DNA from: Endothia cerciana
Lineage: Eukaryota > Ascomycota > Sordariomycetes > Diaporthales > Cryphonectriaceae
DNA: 64,000 nt
Direction of reading: 5' to 3'
NCBI GenBank assembly: GCA_026119935.1
Contig: JALRMH010000049.1
Span: forward strand, 1 to 64,000
Positions 54,644 to 64,000 of this stretch are shown piece after piece. The notes below the pieces were generated by a model that saw nothing but the letters and a program-made list of their open reading frames with translations, was not told the DNA's origin and did not search any database. Position 1 is the stretch's first letter. Each line of letters starts with the position of its first letter. Made by a program: the position numbers and the translations under genes.

Positions 54644-57419
54644 ATGCACACTGCAGAAAATCTCGAGGCGAGTACTCCTCTACCCTCGTTCATGATTTGC
54701 TAGTGTCGGCCTATGTGTTGACGCCCAACAGCGCAGTGATTCTCCTGTGGTGACCCCTTGGGCCAGCACAGTCGCCCTTCAGGAGAGGCGAATTGGACCG
54801 GCAGAAGCAATCGAGAATGGCGGGCCCACACTGAACACGCCCTCGGAAACTTGTACCAGCAGCGTTGTTCTAGACGGAGGAGACGCCAAGCGATTACAAC
54901 TGAGAAATCACCTGGTACACGAGGCCCCTAACGACAAAGTAGATACAAGCGCGTTTTTGAAGCTCGGAGCAAGCTTCGCCAGTGACGACTCGGATGCTAC
55001 AACGCTCTTCCCATCTACCCAACAAAGCAATGGCAATCTACTTCGCGACTTCATTGAGGATGACCCCCGGGAACGCCTTGGAGAGGTCATACGCCGCTGT
55101 ACGCAGATTTCATCTGGAAAAGACGATCAGAAGTTTTTGCCAGTCGATGATTTGGAAAAGCTCATCACATACCAAGCCGTCTATTGGGAGCTTCGTTTGG
55201 CTTTCAAACATAGATCCCATGACCAATTGGACCTTCTAGCTCACGAAGTTTGCGACGAAATATCCCCCTCTTCATTCAAATCGGAAGCCTTGACTACCCG
55301 GAAAAAAATATTTGCAACTTTAGTCCTGATAGACCGGGTTGATGCTATTGATGGTTTCGTCCAGGAGGGTCTACACGATGTGCATCTCCCATTTCATCTG
55401 CCAGACGCCAAAGTCGACCTTCATGGATCCGTATATCGAGTATCGACACGGGATGATGGCGAGGAAAAAATTCCGATTGTCTTGTTCTCAAAGTGGAGTT
55501 TTATCGACCGAGAGATGTTCGAGAAGTATCAGTGGCAGTTTCTGGCTCCCTTTTTCGACGTGATCTCAAAGGAAAACCCTCGACCTTTGCACTATGTTCT
55601 AGAAGATAGTCGCATTCTGCCCTTTGTGGAGAATTTCGAAGGCAAGGGACCAGAGCCGGTGATCTCAGGAGGTTATTCAGAGGTTTGGCGCGTCAAGATT
55701 CACCCTGCCCACCACAGCAATCTCTCGGTTCGTTATATATCTTTTCGACAGCCTCCACTATAACTGATGGTATATACAGGGAACCAACCCTTATTTCGCT
55801 GTGAAGCGTCTCCGACCAAACGACCGGACTGGAGAGATGTTCAGGAGAGAAGTTGCGACCCTCAAAAGGCTCAGCGGCCAGGACCATCTCTACCTCATGA
55901 AGCTGCAGCTCACTTATCTGTGGCGCGAACATTATCATCTCCTGTTCCAATGGGCCGATGGGAACCTGAAAACGTTCTGGGAAGCTCATCCCAGGCCGTG
56001 TGACATCCCTAGGACCCACGAGTTTGCCATATGGGTCGCCCAACAACTACTCGGCCTTACTGAAGGCTTGCAGGCGATACACTCGTGCCCCCCAGATTAC
56101 AACTCGGCCCCTGAAGATGGAGAGCCAGCAGATGAATATGCTGCAGAAAGGACTCGCGGGCGACATGGGGATCTCAAACCCGAGAACATCCTATGGTTCA
56201 AGCGAACCGGCGGGGTTCAACACGACGAAAAGCAGCTGCACTACCAGGGAAGATTGGTGATATCTGACTTCGGCTTGACACAGTTCCACCGCTTCGAGAC
56301 TGGCCGAGTGAAGCCAATGAATGTTGCCAATACCCCAACATACAGACCTCCAGAATATGACGTTGGCAACGAACTTACACAGAGCTTCGATATCTGGACC
56401 TGGGGTTGTGTTCTCCTAGAGTTTTCTGTATGGTATCATCAAGGATACAAGGCTTGGGACGAGTTTTCTGAGAAGCGAAGCACTGAACACAAGAATGGTC
56501 CCATTCAGGAGGACGTTTACTTTAGTGTGGAGACGAAGCCAGGTGAAGACGGCCAGCTGTTCCCCAGCGCCAAGTTGAAGAAGTCAGTCGTCGAGGTGAG
56601 TTACCACGCAACAGCGCGGACTCGTTGATGCGGTTCAAAATTCGAGAGATGATGTCGAAGACTGACTTTGTTTCGTAGCAATACGCGAGACTTCGAGATG
56701 ATCCGAAGATTCCACAATTTCTTGTGGACATTCTGGACCTAATTGAACTAAAACTGCTTAGGATGCGTCCTGATAAAAGAGCGTCATGCGATGAAGTCGT
56801 CGACGACCTGAAGGTCATCTATGATAAATGCGTACGAAGCGAGGAATACTCTGTGAAGCCTGTTCCAGGGACCAAACCAAATCGCGTTTATACCGATTCC
56901 TCAGAATTCTCAGCTCGACAAATCAAACATGGGTTCGAAAGAGCTGCACGGGACTCTAGTGTTCAACTTAGTGCAGACACCGAGGTTCCAGGGTTGAACC
57001 ACCTTTCAGCCTTAGTGATCGAATCAGAAAGACAAGTCTCGGATGATAATGATCAGCCATCGTCCGCTATCCAAAGCCAGGACTTGAGACACAGGAAAAT
57101 GTCAGTCAAATTCAATGATGGCTACATTGAAGAAGACTTGGGTATCGAGGATGCCAACAATGCACCTAGAAATCAGGTTGGAGATGGAGAGAATGAAGAC
57201 ATGATAAAGCGGAACGGTCAGGCAGAGATCCGACCCTCGACGCCAATCAACGAGTACCACTTGGCACCAAAACACACCCGGAGTCTGATGGAAGGATCTA
57301 GCACTAAGACGAATCACCTTAGTCCACGAGCCTCGAAGATTGGAATCAAAACCCCGAAGAAAGTTCCGAAAGAAGGTCGGGAGTGGTGGCATAGATTTAT
57401 TTGCGCTTCTTGTTTCTGA
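54644..57419 (+). CDS. Fungal accessory protein kinase A
   Basis: Exons 54644-54667, 54732-55727, 55780-56595 and 56679-57419 give 858 aa. Residues 1-310 form an alpha-helical N-terminal region without a known fold. The kinase domain has a Gly-loop ISGGYSEVW (about 319), VAIK-type Lys in YFAVKRL (about 349), catalytic loop RHGDLKPENILW (Gly replaces the Arg of HRD), DFG as SDFGLTQF and the APE region TYRPPEYD, then DIWTWGCVLLEF. Catalytic Lys, Asp, Asn and the DFG Asp are all present, so activity is likely. The C-terminal 230 residues are polar, ending near WWHRFICASCF. The first exon is inferred: no in-frame ATG exists in exon 2 before the middle of the N-terminal region, and joining MHTAENLE needs a GC-AG intron (54668-54731). 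This kinase is a paralogue of the one at 61.2 kb. Confidence 0.8.
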
Positions 57420-57602
57420 CATATATGATGGCAAAAGACCTCACGATACGCACACGTATGTATGGTCAACGGTTTTGAGGTGGAAGGAATCAACATAATA
57501 TTCTTGATTTTGGGCTTGATTAATGGAGATACCCACGGGCGGGTTTTGGTTCTGCTTTTTCACGCAAGGACGGCGTTGGTGGATGAGTACCTCTATATAT
57601 TC

Positions 57603-59621
57603 TCAAACTAGGGCCTGGTGTGCCTCTGTCTTTCTCTTGCCTGCTTGCCGCCATATGTTGAAATAATACCACAAGCCAATCGTGAACACAGTGCATACGA
57701 CAGTCACAGTAATATATATCCAAATATAAGATGACACCTGAGCTTGGCTGCTCCCACTGTCACTGAACCAGCTGAAAAAGCTCATTGAGAATACACTCTG
57801 CCAATAAAATTGAGTTAGCACGCCTGATTTCAACTGGAGCTCACCTAAGCGTAGAGGAAATCAAGATAACATTTACCGCAAAAAAGGTTCCAGGTAGAAA
57901 AATCATGGTGACAATAGCAATGGACCGCATATGTTTGGAGTCCCTGCCCGTAGCCAGCGCGATTTCGACATTGGTTTCGCCTTGTGCCTAATAATAATGC
58001 TGTTAGCATCATATGAAAGAGGGGGTAAGATTCGAATAATTCTAAGCCTACCCATTGAGTTGCCATGGCCATGCCATCTAGCCGCATTGAACAGTCCCGA
58101 ATCTTGTCGTCGTACTCATCAATGATGGCTTGGAGGCGACCAATGATCTTTCGCCCGGCTCTTTGCATTCGTCCACTCGAGATCCAAGTTGCTAATGTCA
58201 TACCTTGGCGCTCGGCAGCAATCTTGTCTTTAACTTCCTCCGCGCCACCTCCACCGTTCAAGTTGGACTTCAGTATGGGCTCTTGTAATACTGCGGCATA
58301 ATGCAAGGACACCCGAGATTCTGGTTCAAACCGGGACTTCTCCAACTCTTGTGCTTGCTTCACCATACTCATGAGCTGGTTTCTCCAGCTCATGAGGCCA
58401 TTTCTCAAATATGCCGTGTCAAGATAGTCGTCCCTCTTCTCTTGCTGTTGTCGTGCTTTTCCCTCTTCAAGACTTTGACCGCTTTCGCTCGATGAGTAGT
58501 CTAATTCGAAGATCCGATTTTCCAGTTTGTCTATCATTCTCTCCACTGTTGCAACGTGTCTGCTGCGCTCTAGTTCGGCAAAGATTCCCGCAAGGACCAT
58601 AGGATGTGAGGCTTCCGGGATCCTTGTTCGCGATATCCGACGAATAATTTCTCCTTCGACCGACAGGGGGCAGCCGAACAGAATCGCATAGGTCAGTCCC
58701 TTGTGTGGGAAGTGAGTCACAGTCAAGGCTAGGTCCATCTCCCAGGCATTTGTAGTGCGACTGTGGTGCACTATAGCGGTTTGTTAGCTTACGTCTAGCA
58801 ACATAAGATTTGCCTCGTGCTCTTGGGAGAGATGAGCATAATCTAAAGATATCTAACACAGCAAAAGTTCTTCTCTTACCTTCCGTCATGCAGGTCTCTC
58901 CATAACCGACTTCCATCTCAACCCCTGCTGAAAAGAAAGCGGGTATGTCGGCTCTGCTCACCACTGAAGAGATTGAGTGATGTATGTGAAGACTGTTGCT
59001 AATTAACCGAAATGTAGACTCAGAGAACGGGAGCGTCCGTACGCTCCGCTGTCCATTGCCAAGAGGCGCCTGGGGAGATTTCTCTGCTAACGCTGCGAAA
59101 GTTAACGCCCTTTGATGACTTGTGATAACAGGAAGTTTATCATCATATAGGGACAGCCAGTCGCTCGAAGAAGTCCGTATGGGCATTGTGAATTCCTGTT
59201 CGCCAACCCGTTTAGCCAGGCTTGATACTAAGTCAGTAAAATTTCACCTCGCAACACGGGCTGGGAGTTGGGGTGTCTCACATCAAAACCAGCCCAGAAG
59301 GACACTCTTCACTGTCTACACGAGGAAAATCGTCCTAAGTATCATTAGCCAATGTGCATTTAATCGTCAGAATGGAACAGCGTCCTGAGCGGCGAGAGCT
59401 CTACCGATTCAAACCAGTCCTCCCATTCTTTCTCCGATTTTAAAGAGCACACTGCTGGAGTCTGTCCTGCTATCAGCCAGTATTCTTGACCACGTCGAAG
59501 GTCGTATGCGCACCTCGTCTTTGGAAGTAAACTGGACAACCGTCGTATGTTTCTCTTCGTATCTCCATACTCTCTGGAAGTCCTCGTTGCCAATACCAGC
59601 AAAGTCCTCGGCCCAGTCCAT
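57603..59621 (-). CDS. CorA-like two-transmembrane protein
   Basis: Complement of exons 59415-59621, 59313-59334, 58880-59227, 58052-58770, 57877-57987 and 57603-57797; the joined frame is 533 aa. The core is clear: MEVGYGETCMTE, then RTTNAWEMDLALTVTHFPHK and GLTYAILFGCPLSVEGE. A coiled region follows, with MAMATQW-AQGETNVEIALAT, DSKHMRSIAIVTMIFLPGTF (TM1) and YIWIYITVTVVCTVFTIGLW (TM2). This is the fungal CorA-like group. The GMN selectivity motif of true CorA/Alr Mg2+ channels is not present after TM1 (it reads LPGTFFASVFSM), so transport is doubtful and a signalling or membrane-anchoring role is possible. The first two exons are tentative; the second is only 22 nt and the first donor (GTTTGA) is weak. 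The gene lies tail to tail with kinase A. Confidence 0.75.
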
Positions 59622-60176
59622 GTTGACTCGTTTTCAGCGACTTGTGAGCAAGCTTTGCCTCCGTGACGATGGCGAATAGGCGTTAGAGAATTCACGAGAA
59701 TCGGTTTGCCCTTGAGGTGAGGTTCATCAAATGCTGCCAGCTGACAGGGGGGTAATCAGCCTCGGCGGCACCCAGCCACGTCCTGGACTGCCCTGCGCCT
59801 GTCCTATTCTCGCTAGCCGATATTACCATAATATAGTTTGTATCGAATTTGCAACACCTGAATTAGGAGATCAAATTTGATACAAGGCCAACATTGCCAC
59901 GTCTCAGAACTTCTTGAACACCGCAGTAGCAGCTGTCCCAAGTATGTGGCATCATACTTATGCAGTCTAGTCTGCCTTGACCACCCAATCACCAAAGTCG
60001 GGCGGGGGCGCTGCAGATTGCATCCATATTTGTTGGGCGTGCTTATATGAGCCGCCACGTTGCCCCGTCTAGAATTTTCTGGTGACTTTATCGGCCCATT
60101 TCCTTCTCAAGTGATCACCGCCACATTCGTCACACTCCTCGTCTGGAAGCATTTCTGAGTAACGAAATCTGTCCAC
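59622..60176. other. Spacer between the CorA-like gene and the mini-gene
   Basis: No gene seen. It should hold promoters for both divergent genes. Confidence 0.5.
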
Positions 60177-60492
60177 ATGGTTGTTCTGACGGTCCGGGCC
60201 ACCTACACGGAGCAGGCCACCTTGGAGGCCTTTTTTGGTCGCCTATTTGGGCATGGAAGGGCCTCAGTACGGGTAAGAGAACCAAGCCTATATATTCGAA
60301 ATGAAGACAACATATAATGATTCCTAATCGTCTCATCAATAGTGGAAGCGAGGTCGTTTTCAATGTACCCTTCCTCGGGGTCTTTTACCCGTGAGTTCCT
60401 TATCAAAACCCCGAGAGCTCGGTTTTGCTGACAGCAACTAGGCCGAACAAGACCAGTTGCACAACGCAATTGCTATGGAGCATTACCAATAG
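60177..60492 (+). CDS. 64-aa three-exon mini-gene
   Basis: Exon 1 (60177-60272, 32 codons) starts MVVLTVRATYTEQATLEAFF and ends GRLFGHGRASVR. Intron GTAAGA...ATAG (70 nt). Exon 2 (60343-60390) has exactly 16 codons, WKRGRFQCTLPRGLLP. Intron GTGAGT...CTAG (51 nt, GCTGAC branch). Exon 3 (60442-60492) is AEQDQLHNAIAMEHYQ and a stop. All junctions are phase 0 with canonical sites. Each exon is too short to be noticed alone, yet the chain is continuous and sensible. Exon 2 size and the position of intron 1 match the modules at 52.1 and 53.6 kb. No signal peptide, TM segment or known domain. It predicts a short beta-hairpin with flanking helices. It sits between the CorA-like gene and kinase B. Confidence 0.6.
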
Positions 60493-61246
60493 CGTTGAGG
60501 ATGTCTGTTGCTATCAGAAAGTTGCAGTCCGCCGTTTATAAGCCATATTAGATGCGGTTATTGTTTGGTAAACGGTCTTTAAAGGTTGCCATATTGCACT
60601 CTATCTTATGCAGTTGGGATCGTGTCATATTCAACGGAGTCATCGAGAGCGTTTGAGATACAACATTGCTATGGTGTTCAGGGGAAAGTATACTTGGATT
60701 TCAAGACAAGTGGGGTTGTAGATTCCTCTTGTTCGGTCTTCTAGTCGAGTACAACCCAAACAAGTGTGAACCATGCAAGACTCACGGGCAACTGCAAACA
60801 TCTGCTACATATTGTTCTTCGGTCTATGAGAAGCCCGTCAGTGCAAGACGACCGATGTCACGGAAACTGGTACTAACCCGCTTGTGGCTTTACGCCGTGG
60901 GGGGGGGGGATCCGAATATGTACCGCTGTCCCGTCTTGCATAGCCCTAGAAGGATGCCTAAGAAGACGCATAGGGTGGCTGACAATGCAGCAAACAAAAC
61001 TGCAAGAGTCCTCAAGCAGGCTGTGGGAGTCTCAACCAGGCTCCGGGAATTCTCATTTATTCCTGTGTCACTCGTCCTCTCCTCGATCTCCGTTCTTGTC
61101 CTCGTTCCCACACCCACACTGCCCTGCCGTCCGCCCTCTCCATCTCCTGTATTGCTTCATTGCATTGGCATCAAGATTGAACCTTTTAAGCTTGTTGAAC
61201 CCACTTGGCGGACGTTACGAATAGTTCGTTCTAGGTTAGAAACTCC
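60493..61246. other. Promoter/leader region of kinase B
   Basis: An open frame spans much of this stretch but lacks an ATG start and overlaps the kinase B start in another frame. I read it as non-coding. A G10 run lies at about 60900. Confidence 0.45.
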
Positions 61247-63326
61247 ATGTCCGGCCTTTCGCCATTACAGCCTTACGACGCTCCTCTCGAGGAGTCCCCT
61301 GGGATCCCGGAGATCTTAGTTCGTGCTCCCATGCTTGAGCCTGAGGGGCCCATCCAAGTCCGGAATGATCAGGAGCGGCAGAGCGTTCCTATTCCGGAAG
61401 AACTGCCAAAGTACGATGATTCAAGGTCTCTGGATGAGCAGCTCCGCGAGCGTGAGGTACAACATGCTTACGGACATACCCCGTCCTTCTGGCCTATAGC
61501 GATCTGGAAGGCTCTCATAACTCAAGAAAGCATCAAAAATGAGCTTGTGCGGTGTAATATTGCCAGTGAGGTTGCTAATAATTACGCAAAGAAGATAATG
61601 CTTCACCACGATGAGGCTCGGGTTCTAATTTTCACCGTTTTCATGATGCTTGATAAAACGAAGGAAATAGGACACGTGCTAGAGTGCGACAAAGGGATTC
61701 GAGATAAAGATTTGCCACTTTTCTTGTCCAGTAACAAGGGGAGGGTGACGCTTGTTCAACATGATGGACAAGTGACTTGCTGTTTCGGCGGGTGGAGACC
61801 CTACACTCTCGAGTGTTTCAACAACTACCAGCGACGTCTTGCAGTCCCTATATTCGGTCTCAATGAGGAAGACCAGATTTTACACCAGACATTCCACCCA
61901 GAGGTGATACTACCATGGTGCGAGGAATACTCTGCAGAACCAGTTTCTGCAATGTCCGGTGGATTTGGAAGTGTGACGAGAGTCCGAATACATCCGTTTT
62001 GTCATAGCTTCCATGGTCTACTGAAGTCGGTAAGCGAGTCTTCTTCAAATATCGTCAGGGACAAATTTAAGCTAACGAAAGTCTCTTGGAAAGATCAACG
62101 TAGCAGATGGACTATTTGCTGTCAAGAAATTAAAGAACCAGATTAAGGAAGATTTCCGCAAGGAAGTCACTGCCCTCGAGAGGTTCAACGGGATGATTCA
62201 CAAGCACCTGGTCACCCTTCTGGCGACGTTCACCCAAAATCACTACTATCACATGATATTCCCTTGGGCAACTTGCGACCTTGATCGTTACTGGGAGGAA
62301 GTCGAGCCAAACCCTGATCTGGACGACCTTGACCTAATTCGTTGGCTCTCAAAACAATGTCTCGGGATCATGGAAGCTGTCAGCGTGATCCACAACCCAA
62401 CCCATCTCACGACCGATAAGAAATTTGGCAGACATGGAGACATCAAGGCTGAGAATATCCTTTGGTACAGGTCTGGGTCTCGATGTTCAAAAGAGAAACG
62501 TGATAGGGGAATCTTCGTAATTTCAGACCTTGGTCTCACAGCCATCAACAGCGACAAGAGCAAATCCATGGTACCTAATACCAGGTTGAAGATGACGCCT
62601 TCATATCGACCGCCAGAGTGCGACATTCAAGGAGGTACTATATCCCGAGCTTTTGACATATGGACACTTGGATGTCTGTATCTGGAGCTTCTTTGCTGGT
62701 TGCTCAGAGGCTTCAAGGGAAAACAGGACTTTGACACGGAGCGTACGACTACGTTCATTTTCGGATCTCAAACAGACATTTTCTTTGATGTTCAGCGCAA
62801 AAGCTACAATAACAGGGAAGCACACGTCTTTATGGTGAAGGAGGCGGTCTCAAGGGTCAGTATCCCGACCCATCTTCTCGAAAATAAGAACAGCTTGATG
62901 TGCTGAACAATTCTGAATGGCGTATGCTCTGAGATCGTGACTAATAATGATATTTAGAAAATAAGCGAGCTTCATGACGACCCAAATTGTACACCTTGGA
63001 TGCATGACCTCCTCACTATCATCGAGCAGGACATGCTCGTGGTTCTCGCCAAAGACCGTCGGCGGAAGCCATCAGACTCGTTGTGTGCTGATTTACGGAG
63101 AATGGATAACCAATGTCAACACAGCCAGAGTTATTGTTTAGGAAAGGATCCCTGGACCCAGTTGAGGGTTTGGAGAGCCCCGACAGGAACACTGGCCGAG
63201 CTCAATCAGGCAGCGAAGAACCATGTCAACGAAGCGAAACCAAAGTTGAAGGTACATGAAGGAGACGAGAGAACTCTTCACAGGTCTTTACAACCGCACG
63301 AACTGGAGGCTTTAAAATGTGAGTAA
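61247..63326 (+). CDS. Fungal accessory protein kinase B
   Basis: Exons 61247-62029, 62094-62855 and 62958-63326 give 637 aa. The N-terminal 230 residues are helical and of the same general layout as in kinase A. The kinase domain has AMSGGFGSVTRV (Gly-loop, about 238), LFAVKKLKNQ (Lys about 272), catalytic loop RHGDIKAENILW (about 376), SDLGLTAIN (Leu replaces the Phe of DFG), SYRPPECD and DIWTLGCLYLELLCW. Catalytic Lys, Asp, Asn and the metal-binding Asp are kept. The C-terminal 90 residues are a helical tail. Introns are GTAAGC...AAAG and GTCAGT...TTAG. The last codons overlap a perfect GTGAGTAAG donor at about 63319, so a further 3' exon is possible. Similar N-terminus, intron placement before the VAIK Lys and HGD loop show common descent with kinase A. 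Confidence 0.85.
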
Positions 63327-64000
63327 GGAGACCCTAATTTGAGCTCAGATCCCGTTCTCACATAACAGAAAATTGTAGAACCCTGCGGTAGAAACCGCGG
63401 ATCTACTCGTCGAGGATAGTACTGAGTCTCTACATTCTTTTTCCTTTGGGAATGATGGCATGTCCATGAATTGATTTCATCGGAGTCTCACACATTAATA
63501 AGTGTTCAAGCAACAACACCAGTATCTCGTGCTTCAATGTGGACGAGGCATTCCGTACATGAAACCAGAGTAGGACTTTCAGTCCGGGGTGGGGGCGAAT
63601 GTATGCAGCTCAAATCCGCCACCTAGCAGAGAGGGACTATTTTCTTGGAATCATTTGACGTGGGCCAACTGATTGTTTCTAAGAAACGCAATGAATAATC
63701 TTGTTCTTTATATCTGAGCTATTGACCTACGTGAATAAGGTGTAATGAGCGTCCATGCCTTTAAGACTGGCGAGTCACGGCTTCTGCTCACCGATCCAGG
63801 TGAAGTGAGATGCATGAAGTCTTCAGCTGAAGGATTTGATTCCCTGAAACGAGAGCCAACAGGCAAGAATCTTATGCTGCGCCTTACGCTTTTGAGGTTG
63901 GATGTGGAGCCAACGCGGAATCGACAGACAACCAACAGACAACCAACGTAGAGGCTCGCTCAAGGGGGATCACAAAAGGTGCCGAGCAGGAACTTTAAGG
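63327..64000. other. Downstream region to window end
   Basis: No gene is supported. A frame at 63401-63477 (after a TGTAG acceptor) reads TADLLVEDSTESLHSFSFGN and might be an extra kinase B exon, but the phase does not fit the donor I see. Confidence 0.4.

Noticed and set aside
60666..61319. 217-codon frame ahead of kinase B
   Set aside because: No ATG at its start, overlaps the kinase ATG in another frame, and the composition is random-like with no domain.

Overview
The window is nuclear DNA of a filamentous ascomycete (Pezizomycotina, most likely Sordariomycetes). Coding exons are interrupted by short 49-125 nt GT-AG introns with CTRAY-like branch sites. Several products are fungal types: a SAT4/rhodopsin-domain membrane protein, an Hsp30/Yro2-type opsin homologue, HbrB/Bit61, a PtaB/Mfg1-type LIM-binding protein and fungal Hook. 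There are no operons, rRNA or tRNA genes that I can support, and no CRISPR array.

Left and centre (about 0.8-48.8 kb) are mostly conserved housekeeping genes, GC-rich and with long intergenic spacers. In order they are: a rhodopsin-domain membrane protein (824-2290, +); an opsin-fold Hsp30-like protein (4048-5060, +); an SPX-domain low-affinity phosphate transporter (8204-11014, +); the HOPS/vacuole-contact subunit Vps39 (11757-15325, +); the KEOPS subunit Gon7 (15498-15830, -); a TORC2 HbrB/Bit61 subunit (16842-19454, +); and the glutamine-rich LIM-domain-binding co-regulator PtaB (23053-25903, +). After a degraded stretch (27.1-33.0 kb) come Atg8 (33004-33689, -), coproporphyrinogen III oxidase Hem13 (35261-36615, +), a SWIM zinc-finger protein (37018-37959, +), Rpn8 (38352-39565, -), adenylate kinase (40844-41920, +), the dynein-endosome adaptor Hook (43280-46437, -) and a small secreted I9-type protease inhibitor (48372-48799, -).

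The 27.1-33.0 kb stretch holds gene remnants: a fragment of an unnamed fungal family, a frameshifted subtilisin, a DUF7025-type AAA+ ATPase truncated after Walker A, and pieces of families I cannot name. The right end (about 49-64 kb) looks less GC-rich and accessory. It holds two divergent paralogous protein kinases (54.6-57.4 and 61.2-63.3 kb, +) flanking a CorA-like two-TM protein (57.6-59.6 kb, -), plus very small multi-exon genes.

The most interesting observation is three short modules (about 52.1, 53.6 and 60.3 kb) that share one gene architecture. Each has a first exon ending in a (F/V)Gx(G)-beta strand, a phase-0 intron at the same place, and then an exon of exactly 48 nt (16 codons) followed by GT. 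Two of the three 48-nt exons begin with the same four residues (MRNN). They are easy to miss because each exon is tiny. They may be a small-protein family associated with the kinase/CorA-like island. Kinases, subtilisins, AAA+ ATPases and CorA-like proteins recur in fast-evolving fungal accessory and incompatibility-type regions, so an immunity- or allorecognition-like role is a reasonable but unproven reading.
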